Source of the DNA: UBA4416 sp040386075
GTDB taxonomy: Bacteria > Bacteroidota > Bacteroidia > B-17B0 > Aurantibacillaceae
Assembly (NCBI GenBank): GCA_040386075.1
Contig: JAZKGE010000008.1
Span: 124,001-188,000, forward strand
Length of the DNA: 64,000 nt
Direction: 5' to 3'
Part shown: positions 46,757 through 55,781 of the stretch, piece by piece
Layout of the letters: every line of letters starts with the position of its first letter
How positions within the stretch are numbered: position 1 is the stretch's first letter
Position numbers and translations under genes: made by a program
Notes under the pieces: model-generated
Seen by the model: only the letters and a program-made list of their open reading frames with translations
What the model was told of the DNA's origin: nothing
The model's database searches: none

Positions 46757-48154
46757 ATGGAATTCAGAATTGAAACAGACACAATGGGTGAGGTAAAAGT
46801 ACCTGCCAATGTTTATTGGGGAGCACAAACAGAGCGCTCACGCAACAACTTTAAAATAGGGCCTGAGGCAAGTATGCCAAAGGAAATTATATATGCATTT
46901 GGTTACCTTAAAAAAGCAGCAGCACTAGCTAACTGCGAATTAGGCGTGTTAACAAAAGAAAAAGCAGACTTAATTGCAAAAGCCTGTGATGAAATTTTAG
47001 CTAAAAAATTGGATGATCAGTTTCCTTTAGTGATCTGGCAAACAGGTTCAGGTACACAAAGTAACATGAACGCTAACGAAGTGATTGCTTACCGCGCACA
47101 CGTGATGCAGGGTGGTGGTTTAACTGATGAACCAAAAGTATTACACCCAAATGATGATGTGAATAAATCACAATCATCTAATGATACGTATCCAACAGCT
47201 ATGCACATTGCGGCCTACAAACAGGTTGTAGAAATTACCATTCCGGGAATGGAAAAACTGCGCGACTCTTTAGCTAAAAAAGTAAAAGAGTTTGATGGTA
47301 TCATTAAAACAGGTCGTACCCATTTTATGGATGCTACGCCATTGTCATTAGGACAAGAGTTTAGCGGATATGTGCAACAAATAAACATGAGTATCCGCGC
47401 TTTAAAAAATGCTTTAGAAGCGGTGAAAGAATTAGCTTTAGGCGGAACAGCTGTTGGAACAGGACTGAACACACCAAAAGGATACGATGTGTTAGTGGCT
47501 AAAAAAATTGCTGAATTAACAGGCTTACCATTTGTAACAGCTCCAAATAAATTCGAAGCTTTAGCAGCACATGATGCGATGATAGAATTAAGTGGTGCGT
47601 TGAAACGCTCTGCCGTTGCTTTATTTAAAATAGCTAATGATATTCGTATGTTGTCATCGGGTCCACGTTGTGGCATAGGCGAGATCGTTATTCCTGATAA
47701 CGAACCGGGTTCTTCTATCATGCCGGGTAAAGTTAACCCAACACAACCCGAAGCATTAACCATGGTTTGCGCTCAGGTGATTGGAAACGATGTAGCCGCT
47801 ACGGTTGGTGGATTAAATGGCCATTTTGAATTGAACGTATTTAAACCATTGATCGCCGCTAATGTATTGCAATCAGCACGATTAATTGGTGACGCTTGTG
47901 TTTCCTTTACAGAAAAATGCAGCGATGGTATTACGGCTAATTTACCAGAGATCAAAAAACACCTAGAAAACTCGTTGATGTTGGTAACAGCATTAAACAC
48001 ACACATCGGTTATGAAAAAGCCGCTAAAATTGCTAAGACAGCACACAAGGGAAATAAAACCTTACGTGAAGCAGCTATCGAATTAGGATATGTAACCAAC
48101 GAGCAATTCGATCTATGGGTTCGTCCGGAAGATATGATCGGAAGTTTGAAATAG
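46757..48154 (+). CDS. fumC: Fumarate hydratase, class II
   Basis: A 465-residue fumarase/aspartase superfamily enzyme that hydrates fumarate to L-malate in the citric acid cycle. Conserved regions are 'WQTGSGTQSNMNANEV' (near 95-110), 'SSNDTYPTAMHIA', 'TGRTHFMDATPLSLGQE' (near 188) and the signature 'GSSIMPGKVNPTQPEA' (near 318-333) with the mobile catalytic serine loop. Length and ends are normal for oxygen-stable, iron-free class II enzymes. Aspartate ammonia-lyase is a relative, but the 'TGRTH' and 'NEPGSSIMPGKVNPTQ' pattern and length favour fumarase. It has its own terminator. Confidence 0.95.
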   Translation: MEFRIETDTMGEVKVPANVYWGAQTERSRNNFKIGPEASMPKEIIYAFGYLKKAAALANCELGVLTKEKADLIAKACDEILAKKLDDQFPLVIWQTGSGTQSNMNANEVIAYRAHVMQGGGLTDEPKVLHPNDDVNKSQSSNDTYPTAMHIAAYKQVVEITIPGMEKLRDSLAKKVKEFDGIIKTGRTHFMDATPLSLGQEFSGYVQQINMSIRALKNALEAVKELALGGTAVGTGLNTPKGYDVLVAKKIAELTGLPFVTAPNKFEALAAHDAMIELSGALKRSAVALFKIANDIRMLSSGPRCGIGEIVIPDNEPGSSIMPGKVNPTQPEALTMVCAQVIGNDVAATVGGLNGHFELNVFKPLIAANVLQSARLIGDACVSFTEKCSDGITANLPEIKKHLENSLMLVTALNTHIGYEKAAKIAKTAHKGNKTLREAAIELGYVTNEQFDLWVRPEDMIGSLK

Positions 48155-48187
48155 CTTTGAGAAACTCCTGACAGGCGTAAGCAACCT

Positions 48188-48220
48188 AAATCCCGATGAA
48201 ATTACCTCTTCGGGATTTTT
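48188..48220 (+). terminator. Intrinsic terminator after fumC
   Basis: AAATCCCGA pairs with TCGGGATTT (9 bp) over a 13-nt loop and is followed by TT. It lies 33 nt after the fumC stop codon. Confidence 0.8.
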
Positions 48221-48276
48221 AATTTATAAGCGGCTTAATACCATTATATAATCTTATGTAATGTTCTACCTTTAAG

Positions 48277-48284
48277 TATATTTG
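48277..48284 (+). promoter_or_regulatory. Putative -7 element for the prolyl oligopeptidase gene
   Basis: TATATTTG matches TAnnTTTG, 20 nt before the start codon. The -33 TTG is not at the ideal distance. Confidence 0.4.
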
Positions 48285-48303
48285 ATATCAAAATATATCC
48301 AAT

Positions 48304-50433
48304 ATGATAAAACCAAAATTCATCGTCGCGTTAAATGCTGCAATTATTATGGCCTCTTGTAATGACAAAAAACCTGAGATCGTTCAGGAAAAACTGGTAT
48401 ATCCTAAAACTGAAAAAGTAAGTCAGATTGATGATTACTTTGGAACAAAGGTTGAAGATCCCTACCGTTGGTTAGAAAATGACACGGCAGACAATACCAA
48501 GCACTGGGTTGAAGAGCAACGCAAAGTAACAGATGGTTATTTATCTAAAATACCTTTCCGCAAACAATTAGGAAAACGTATAGAAGAACTCATTAATTTC
48601 CCTAAATACAGCTCGCCATTTAAAGTAGGTGAGTTTACATTCTTTTATAAAAATGATGGTTTACAAAACCAAAGCGTATTATATTTTCAAAAGGGAAAAG
48701 AAGAACCAAAAGTGTTCTTGGATCCTAACGCCTTGTCGGCCGATGGCACAGCAGCGATGAGTTTAATGGGTTTTTCGAACGATGATAAATATGTAGCCTA
48801 TGCTATCAATCAATCGGGTAGCGACTGGGAAACAATGTACGTGATGGAAATTGCGACGCAAAAAAAGATGGCTGATAAGTTAGAATGGGTAAAATTCAGC
48901 GGCGCATCCTGGAAGGGTAATGGTTTTTACTACAGTCGCTATGATGCGCCTGTTAAAGGAAAAGAATTCTCTAATGTGAACGAATACCACAAAATTTATT
49001 TTCATAAACTGGGTGATGATCAATCGAAAGATGAATTAGTATATGAAGATAAAAAGAATCCTAAATTATATTTGAACGCAGGGGTTACAGAAGACGAACG
49101 TTTTTTAATTGTGTATTCAAGCATCGGCACATCGGGCAACGAATTATTCTGCAAAGATCTTTCGGTACCTAACAGCAAATTCACTTTATTATTTAAAGGG
49201 TTTGAATACGATTATGGCGTGATAGATAATGTAGGAGATAAACTCATCGTAAAAACAAACGATGGTGCATCGAATCAACAGGTTGTTTTGGTAGATCCTA
49301 AAAACCCGGCTAAAGCAAACTGGAAAACAGTAGTTGCAGAAAAGCCTGAGTTTATGGAAAGCGCCTCTACTTGCGGCAAAAAATTATTTGTGAGTTATTT
49401 AAAAGATGTTGCTACCCACGTTTATCAACATGATTTAAACGGAACACTAGAGCACGAAATTACTTTACCCGGATTAGGAACAGCTGAAGGGTTTGGTGGT
49501 AAAGCTAAAGACCAGGAGTTTTATTATACCTATACGTCTTTTGTTTATCCAACCAGTATTTTCAAGTATAATATTGCATCCGGTAAATCAGAATTATTCA
49601 GAAAAATTGATGTAAAATTTGATGTCAATCAATATGAGTCTAAACAGGTGTTTTTTACATCAAAAGACGGAACAAAAGTACCAATGTTCATTGTTTCGAA
49701 AAAGGGGTTAGTGCTGGATGGAAATAACCCAACTTTATTATATGCTTACGGCGGATTTAATGCGTCGATGAACCCTAGCTTTAGCGCGGCGCGCATTGCC
49801 TTTTTAGAACAGGGAGGCGTTTTTGTGTTGGCGAATATAAGGGGCGGGGGAGAATATGGAGAAACTTGGCACAAAGCAGGGATGCTGGATAAAAAACAAA
49901 ACGTGTTTGATGATTTTATTGGTGCAGCTGAATTTTTAATTAAAGAAAAATATACCTCTTCCGAAAAATTGGCTATTCAAGGCGGCTCAAACGGTGGATT
50001 ATTGATTGGTGCCTGCATGACTCAACGACCTGATTTATATAAAGTATGTTTACCTGCAGTAGGAGTGTTAGACATGTTGCGTTACCACAAATTTACCGTT
50101 GGCTGGGGTTGGGCTGTTGAGTATGGCTCCAGTGATAGCAGTAATCATTTCAACTACCTCATTAAATATTCTCCTTTGCATAATGTAAAAAATGTGAGTT
50201 ACCCGGCAACCATGGTAACAACAGCTGATCACGATGATCGTGTTGTACCGGCACACTCTTTTAAATTCGCGGCAACATTGCAGGAAAAAAACACGGGAAC
50301 AAATCCAATGTTAATTCGTATAGATAGTAAAGCGGGACACGGGGCAGGAAAACCAACAGCCAAAGTAATAGAAGAGCAAGCTGATATTTACTCCTTCATA
50401 TTTTACAATATGGGTGTAGAGCCTAAGTTTTAA
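48304..50433 (+). CDS. Prolyl oligopeptidase family serine peptidase (S9A), probable lipoprotein
   Basis: A 709-residue peptidase. The N-terminus MIKPKFIVALNAAIIMASC ends in a lipobox-like 'IMASC', so it is probably lipidated at C19 and held in the periplasm or outer membrane. A seven-bladed propeller (about 90-430) gates an alpha/beta-hydrolase domain. The triad is S562 in 'GGSNGGLL', D644 in 'TADHDDRVVP' and H679 in 'KAGHGAG'. Prolyl oligopeptidases cleave short peptides after proline. The early 'DPYRWLEND' motif and the length are typical of family S9A. It is a single gene between two terminators. Confidence 0.95.
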   Translation: MIKPKFIVALNAAIIMASCNDKKPEIVQEKLVYPKTEKVSQIDDYFGTKVEDPYRWLENDTADNTKHWVEEQRKVTDGYLSKIPFRKQLGKRIEELINFPKYSSPFKVGEFTFFYKNDGLQNQSVLYFQKGKEEPKVFLDPNALSADGTAAMSLMGFSNDDKYVAYAINQSGSDWETMYVMEIATQKKMADKLEWVKFSGASWKGNGFYYSRYDAPVKGKEFSNVNEYHKIYFHKLGDDQSKDELVYEDKKNPKLYLNAGVTEDERFLIVYSSIGTSGNELFCKDLSVPNSKFTLLFKGFEYDYGVIDNVGDKLIVKTNDGASNQQVVLVDPKNPAKANWKTVVAEKPEFMESASTCGKKLFVSYLKDVATHVYQHDLNGTLEHEITLPGLGTAEGFGGKAKDQEFYYTYTSFVYPTSIFKYNIASGKSELFRKIDVKFDVNQYESKQVFFTSKDGTKVPMFIVSKKGLVLDGNNPTLLYAYGGFNASMNPSFSAARIAFLEQGGVFVLANIRGGGEYGETWHKAGMLDKKQNVFDDFIGAAEFLIKEKYTSSEKLAIQGGSNGGLLIGACMTQRPDLYKVCLPAVGVLDMLRYHKFTVGWGWAVEYGSSDSSNHFNYLIKYSPLHNVKNVSYPATMVTTADHDDRVVPAHSFKFAATLQEKNTGTNPMLIRIDSKAGHGAGKPTAKVIEEQADIYSFIFYNMGVEPKF

Positions 50434-50439
50434 TAGTCT

Positions 50440-50469
50440 TCAAGGTCGCAATTTGCGACCTTGACTTTT
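50440..50469. terminator. Bidirectional intrinsic terminator
   Basis: TCAAGGTCGCA pairs perfectly with TGCGACCTTGA (11 bp) over a 3-nt loop, with T5 following on the plus strand. It separates the convergent peptidase and SGNH-protein genes. Confidence 0.88.
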
Positions 50470-51710
50470 TATTCCTTCATAAACTTTAATTTTTTAGTAG
50501 AATTTAAAGAAGGGAACTCTATAAAATAAACACCGCTTTTCAAAGATTCAATATTTACTGAACTGCTGTTTTTGCCCGACAAACACAATTTTCCAAGCAC
50601 ATCGTATATTTTATAATTCATCTTTGAGCTCGTGTATAAAACATCATTTGCGGGATTTGGATAAACAGCCAGCGATTCCGTATTATCAATAGAAGGTATT
50701 CTTGATAAAAAAGTGTCAAAAAATAATGTTGAAGAGTCTTTACCACAAGCATTAGTTACTACATGAGAAACCGTAAACATTTGATTGACAGCAAAGGTAT
50801 GAATGGGATTAATGGATGTGCTTGTCCCGCCATCGCCAAAATACCATTGATTACTAAACAATGGGGAAGAACTATTAAATTGAAAATCAGTTCCACTCAA
50901 ATATGTTTTTGTAAAAGGCGCATAGGCATTATGTTTACCAATGTTCCAAATCATCAAACTATCATTCACCACATCGTGCGCAATTTGTTGCAGAAAAGAA
51001 ACTGTTCCCGTTGAAATGCCGGCAGTGTATGTATTAGTTAAAACACTTTTATGAAACAGCACTTCATAAAACACACAAGCTGTTAAATAAGATCCTTCCA
51101 TTGATGGATGACTCTGATCTGAACTATACAACTCCAGGCCGGGATTTAAGGCGATCGATTTCCTCCAGGCTTCTCCTGCCGGAGCCATAATGCTATGGGT
51201 TGTGTCAGCAAATAATTTGTAGGAAATCTTTAATCTGTTTTGCATTCCTGTATACGTACAAAGCGGCGGATAAAAACCACAGTTGGATGCATCGCCATTC
51301 TTTCGTCCCCAGGTTTCATAAAACACTGTTTCGGTACAGGTGTTGTTATGTTGTATCATACTGTCTAATTTGATAGCATAAGGCAGGGTTTGGGAGTTTA
51401 CTTGAGATGGTGGAAAGGACGGTTCCTGGCTCTGTGCCTGTAAAACTACACGATCCCAGGCTTGTGCATTTATTTTTGAAATACTGGTAGGATCGGTTGA
51501 ATGTCCCTGAAAGGTTTGCCCCCCCGGACAATGACTGTCAAACAAAAGCGTGTCACCATTTGCCAGGGCAATATCTTTGATGAGTTGAGGTAAATTATTT
51601 ACAGCAGTATAACTATTTCCTAAAAACAGCACTTTTAATGTTTGATGTTGTTGCGCATCTAAAGCCGATGAGAATAATACAAGTATGCAAAGCGAATGAA
51701 GAAATTTCAT
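50469..51710 (-). CDS. T9SS type A exported SGNH-hydrolase-like protein with PKD domain
   Basis: 413 residues from the ATG at 51710, chosen because a signal peptide (MKFLHSLCILVLFSSALDAQQ) begins there; 27 further codons upstream are in frame but not signal-like. An SGNH-like fold occupies about 24-260: block I 'VLFLGNSYT' with candidate nucleophile S33, and a late 'SDQSHPS' D-x-x-H motif that would supply the Asp/His pair. A PKD-type domain follows ('QWYFGDGGTSTSINPIHTF', near 300). The end 'AVYPNPANDVLYTSS' to 'STKKLKFMKE' is a type A sorting domain. An esterase or deacetylase role on glycans is plausible; substrate unknown. Confidence 0.82.
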   Translation of the reverse strand: MKFLHSLCILVLFSSALDAQQHQTLKVLFLGNSYTAVNNLPQLIKDIALANGDTLLFDSHCPGGQTFQGHSTDPTSISKINAQAWDRVVLQAQSQEPSFPPSQVNSQTLPYAIKLDSMIQHNNTCTETVFYETWGRKNGDASNCGFYPPLCTYTGMQNRLKISYKLFADTTHSIMAPAGEAWRKSIALNPGLELYSSDQSHPSMEGSYLTACVFYEVLFHKSVLTNTYTAGISTGTVSFLQQIAHDVVNDSLMIWNIGKHNAYAPFTKTYLSGTDFQFNSSSPLFSNQWYFGDGGTSTSINPIHTFAVNQMFTVSHVVTNACGKDSSTLFFDTFLSRIPSIDNTESLAVYPNPANDVLYTSSKMNYKIYDVLGKLCLSGKNSSSVNIESLKSGVYFIEFPSLNSTKKLKFMKE

Positions 51711-51969
51711 AAATAATTTTTTACAAAAATGGGAATTAAAAACAGGTATAACCACTTGCATCAAGTGGATTATAGGATTTCTAAATTGCAATTAAAAGGC
51801 ACAAGGCCTGTTAAGGCAGGTAGAACAAGGATTTAACAGCAATTGAAGAATAAACACCAAAAGGAACAATGTATGGAGCGCATTATTGGACGAGTTAACA
51901 TATAATCCCACGGAGTAAAGTTTACAATTCTTTTAGGAAAAGTACACAATTTAAACGGAAATAGTTTCT

Positions 51970-51977
51970 TACTTTTG
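51970..51977 (+). promoter_or_regulatory. Putative -7 element upstream of mfd
   Basis: TACTTTTG matches TAnnTTTG and ends 7 nt before the mfd ATG, giving a leaderless or nearly leaderless transcript. No TTG lies 19 nt upstream. Confidence 0.4.
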
Positions 51978-51984
51978 CAGCGCA

Positions 51985-54900
51985 ATGTGGTGGAACGGCA
52001 AGTTTTGGGGCGAATTAAAACAAAAACAGGCAAACCTTAATACAAACGTATTTTTTTCGGGTTTGCGCGGGTCTTCTTTTGCCTTTTTGGTAAATGACCT
52101 TTTTCAAAACACTTCTGCTAATTTTTTTATTGTTTGCAACGACAAGGAAAAAGCAGCTTATTTATTGAACGATCTTCAGGCACTGCTTCCCGAAAAACAT
52201 GTTCACTATTTCCCGGAAAGCTATAAAGTTCCTTACAAGGAAGAGAAAACAAGCAACGCCTCTGTTCAGGAACGTGCTGAAACATTAAGCAACTTGAGTA
52301 AAGAAAATTATTCAGGCATTGTTGTAACCTATGCTGCTGCTTTGGCCGAAAAGGTTGCTTCTAAAACAAGTCTGAGCAAAAACACCTTGGTCATAAAAAA
52401 AGGAGATAAGCTCAGCATTGATTTTATCCAGGAATTTTTATCAAGTTACGATTTCGAATTATGTGATTTTGTTTCTGAACCAGGTCAGTATGCTATTCGC
52501 GGGGGAATAGTTGACATTTATTCCTTTGCACATGAATTGCCTTATCGTATCGAGTTGTTTGGAAATGATGTAGATGCCATTAAAACATTTGATCCGGCCT
52601 CACAGTTATCTAATCACAATTATGATTTTGTAACCATTATTCCTGATATACAATCCAACCAGGTGATAGAAGTGCGTCAGTCTATTTTTGATTACCTGGT
52701 TGAAGGTACTGTGTTATGTTTTGATGATCTGTTGTTTTCAAAAGATACCATCGCTAAATTATTCGAAAAAACAGAAAAAGCCTTCTCTGTTTTAACAGGA
52801 ACGATTGAACATTTACCGCCTCAGGAATTATACCTGCAGGGCGAAGATTTTTTATCGCTCATCAGGCCCTTCACTATTATTGAGTATGGTGTACAAAAAC
52901 ACATTGCTACCCAGGAAATAACGTTCAATCAAAGCGGGCAACCTCAGTTCAATAAAAAGTTCGAGATGCTCATCAACGACCTGAAAGCCAATAAGGCCAA
53001 AGGCTATAAGAATTACCTGACAACAGATAATGTAAAACAGGCAGAACGCTTGAATACCATTTTCAATGATCTTTTATCTAAAGAACACCGCACAGCAGAT
53101 AGTTTGATTGAGCATGTTAATATTAATATTCACGAAGGCTTTATTGATCACAATCTTAAAATTGCCTGTTATACCGATCATCAGATCTTTGAACGCTACC
53201 ATCGGTTTCATTTAAAGGAAACGCGTTACAAAACAGCAGAGTCGTTAACACTTAAAGAAATTCTTTCTTTAAACCCCGGAGATTTTGTCACACATATCGA
53301 TCATGGTATAGGACGTTTTGGAGGATTGGTAAAAATTAATGCCAATGGAAAGGAACAGGAAGCGGTGAAGCTGGTTTACAAAGACAATGATTTTTTATAT
53401 GTAAGCATTCACAGTTTACATCGCATTAGTAAATACACCGGCAAGGAAGGAAACGTGCCACGTATCGATAAGATCGGTTCTACGACCTGGAGTACACTCA
53501 AACAGAAAACCAAACGCAACGTTAAAGAAGTTGCTTACGATTTAATTAAATTATACGCTAAGCGTAAGGCACAGCCGGGTCATCGTTATCCGGCCGATAA
53601 TTATTTACAGCACGAGTTGGAAGCATCTTTTATTTATGAAGATACACCCGATCAGATCAAAGTTACCGCCGACGTAAAACGCGATATGGAAAGACCACAT
53701 CCAATGGATAGACTTGTTTGTGGAGATGTTGGTTTTGGTAAAACAGAGATCGCTATTCGTGCGGCATTTAAAGCCGTGTGCGACAGTAAGCAGGTTGCTA
53801 TTTTAGTTCCAACTACTATTCTAGCCTATCAGCATTACAAAACATTTAAGGAGCGTTTAAAAGACCTGCCTTGTAATATCAATTACATTAACCGATTCAG
53901 AAGCACGAAAGAAGTCAAAGAAATAATCGGGCAAACGACTGAGGGTAAAATTGATATTTTAATTGGCACCCATAAGATCGTAGGAAAGGACATCAAGTTC
54001 AAAGACCTTGGTTTATTGATCATTGATGAAGAACAAAAATTTGGGGTTGGCATCAAAGATAAACTCAAAACATTTAAAACCACGGTTGATACGTTGACCT
54101 TAACAGCAACTCCAATTCCAAGAACACTCCAATTCAGTTTAATGGGTGCTCGTGATCTTTCGGTTATTTCAACACCTCCGGCAAATCGCTACCCGGTACA
54201 AACCGAGTTAATGACCTTTAGCGAAGAAGCGATCAGAGATGCGATTGCTTATGAGTTGAGTCGTGGCGGACAAGTATATTTCGTTCATAATAAAGTGCAA
54301 AGCATACAGGAAGTGGCAGGAATCATTCAGCGATTAGTGCCTGAAGCAAGAGTGGCTGTTGGACACGGACAAATGGATGGCGACAAACTGGAAGATGTCA
54401 TGCTGAGCTTTATTGAAGGAGAATATGATATTTTAGTTGCAACCACGATCATTGAATCGGGTTTGGACATTAGTAACGCCAATACAATTATCATTAACGA
54501 TTCACAAAATTTTGGATTAAGTGATCTGCATCAAATGCGCGGACGGGTAGGGCGGAGCAACAAAAAAGCATTCTGTTATCTGTTAACGCCACCATTCATT
54601 AACATGACCTCTGAAGCCAGAAAGCGATTAACGGCTATTGTTGAATTCAGTGATCTGGGTAGCGGCTTTCAGATTGCCATGCGGGATCTTGATATCAGAG
54701 GCGCCGGAAATTTATTAGGCGGAGAACAAAGTGGGTTCATCAATGATATGGGTTTTGATACCTATATGAAAATATTGAATGAAGCCATTGAAGAATTGAA
54801 ACAGGAAGACTGGTACAAAGATGTGGTTGATGAAGGCCAGGGAGCAAATGCAGATAAATCGGTTTTCTCGCGCCAGTTCGTAAAAGATACCGTTGTAGAT

Positions 54901-55353
54901 ACAGACCTTCAATTATTAATTCCTGATTCGTATGTAAGTAATTTAACCGAACGGTTATTGCTTTACAGGGAACTGGACAATATTACAAAGGCCGAAGAGC
55001 TTTTGGTTTTTGAAAATAATTTAAGAGATCGTTTTGGTCCTTTACCTGTTGAGGTTTCAGAATTGATCAACGTAGTTCGCATGCGTTGGGCCGCCATGAA
55101 ATTAGGTTTTGAGAAGATCACTTTAAAGAATAACAAAATGCTGTCTTATTTCTTAAGCAAGCAGGATAGCGACTATTTTAATTCACCTATGTTCAAAGCT
55201 GTTTTATCGTATGCTCAAAAAACACCAAAGCAAACCGCTTTAAAAGAACAAAACAGTAAACTGTGGCTCACCATCGAAAACATTAAAAGTGTTGACGAAG
55301 CAATTGTTGTATTCGAAAAAATAAATGCAATTTTAGAAGCTGGTAAACAATAA
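51985..55353 (+). CDS. mfd: Transcription-repair coupling factor (Mfd)
   Basis: An 1122-residue DNA translocase that removes RNA polymerase stalled at lesions and recruits UvrA. The N-terminal UvrB-homology region covers about 20-400 ('VTYAAALAEKV', 'PGQYAIRGGIVDIYSF'). The RNA-polymerase interacting domain follows ('GDFVTHIDHGIGRFGGL', near 431). The RecG-like motor has Walker A 'CGDVGFGKTE' (near 576), 'IIDEEQKFGV' and 'TLTATPIPRTLQ', with motif VI 'HQMRGRVGRS'. The C-terminal TRCF domain ('DLQLLIPDSYV', 'ERLLLYREL') is complete. Length is typical. It is transcribed alone; no clear terminator is visible after it. Confidence 0.97.
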   Translation: MWWNGKFWGELKQKQANLNTNVFFSGLRGSSFAFLVNDLFQNTSANFFIVCNDKEKAAYLLNDLQALLPEKHVHYFPESYKVPYKEEKTSNASVQERAETLSNLSKENYSGIVVTYAAALAEKVASKTSLSKNTLVIKKGDKLSIDFIQEFLSSYDFELCDFVSEPGQYAIRGGIVDIYSFAHELPYRIELFGNDVDAIKTFDPASQLSNHNYDFVTIIPDIQSNQVIEVRQSIFDYLVEGTVLCFDDLLFSKDTIAKLFEKTEKAFSVLTGTIEHLPPQELYLQGEDFLSLIRPFTIIEYGVQKHIATQEITFNQSGQPQFNKKFEMLINDLKANKAKGYKNYLTTDNVKQAERLNTIFNDLLSKEHRTADSLIEHVNINIHEGFIDHNLKIACYTDHQIFERYHRFHLKETRYKTAESLTLKEILSLNPGDFVTHIDHGIGRFGGLVKINANGKEQEAVKLVYKDNDFLYVSIHSLHRISKYTGKEGNVPRIDKIGSTTWSTLKQKTKRNVKEVAYDLIKLYAKRKAQPGHRYPADNYLQHELEASFIYEDTPDQIKVTADVKRDMERPHPMDRLVCGDVGFGKTEIAIRAAFKAVCDSKQVAILVPTTILAYQHYKTFKERLKDLPCNINYINRFRSTKEVKEIIGQTTEGKIDILIGTHKIVGKDIKFKDLGLLIIDEEQKFGVGIKDKLKTFKTTVDTLTLTATPIPRTLQFSLMGARDLSVISTPPANRYPVQTELMTFSEEAIRDAIAYELSRGGQVYFVHNKVQSIQEVAGIIQRLVPEARVAVGHGQMDGDKLEDVMLSFIEGEYDILVATTIIESGLDISNANTIIINDSQNFGLSDLHQMRGRVGRSNKKAFCYLLTPPFINMTSEARKRLTAIVEFSDLGSGFQIAMRDLDIRGAGNLLGGEQSGFINDMGFDTYMKILNEAIEELKQEDWYKDVVDEGQGANADKSVFSRQFVKDTVVDTDLQLLIPDSYVSNLTERLLLYRELDNITKAEELLVFENNLRDRFGPLPVEVSELINVVRMRWAAMKLGFEKITLKNNKMLSYFLSKQDSDYFNSPMFKAVLSYAQKTPKQTALKEQNSKLWLTIENIKSVDEAIVVFEKINAILEAGKQ

Positions 55354-55550
55354 CCTTTCATTGATCGTTTTCAAACAGGCGCCACCCTTTTTTCTTAAAA
55401 TGGGACCAAAAAAGCACACTGTGATCTAAAAAAACATTGTTTTTAAACTTCCGTCTAGTGAACGTTACAAAACCTCCTTTCTTTTGGCGACATAGGATAC
55501 ACCAAATTTGATGTGTGTTTTCAACCCCTAAAAATTGTCGTTTTTTCTAT

Positions 55551-55572
55551 AAATCTTACATGTGTAAGATTT
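55551..55572. promoter_or_regulatory. Operator-like inverted repeat
   Basis: AAATCTTACA and TGTAAGATTT are exact inverted repeats separated by 2 nt. It has no T-run, so it is not a terminator. It lies 75 nt before the -33 element of the RHS operon promoter, suiting an activator or repressor dimer. Confidence 0.5.
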
Positions 55573-55647
55573 GTAAAAAGAGTAAAACACCAGTGAAATA
55601 GGGACTTACGAAAGAACAAAGAATGTTTAAAAAAAGATGTTTTTTAT

Positions 55648-55677
55648 TTGTTTGGGAAATAAATAAAATTACTTTTG
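55648..55677 (+). promoter_or_regulatory. Bacteroidota sigma-A promoter for the tail-fibre/RHS operon
   Basis: TTG at 55648-55650, a spacer of exactly 19 nt, and TACTTTTG at 55670-55677 match the Bacteroidota consensus TTG-N19-TAnnTTTG at all fixed positions. It is the only full match I found in this window. Confidence 0.75.
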
Positions 55678-55781
55678 CCGAAATTATTTGTGAGAGCCTA
55701 TCAAATTTTTACTCAACTCAGATAATTAAATGTTCTCCGCCCTCGTTTTTATTTGAGTATTAAACTAACCTAATAACTATT

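Larger units (their letters stand above)
55354..55781 (+). other. 428-bp gap between mfd and the tail-fibre-like gene
   Basis: No gene is visible. The gap holds a 10-bp inverted repeat (55551) and a full promoter match (55648-55677), with a leader of about 100 nt before the next start codon. The stretch 55354-55540 has no feature I recognise, not even a convincing mfd terminator. Confidence 0.6.
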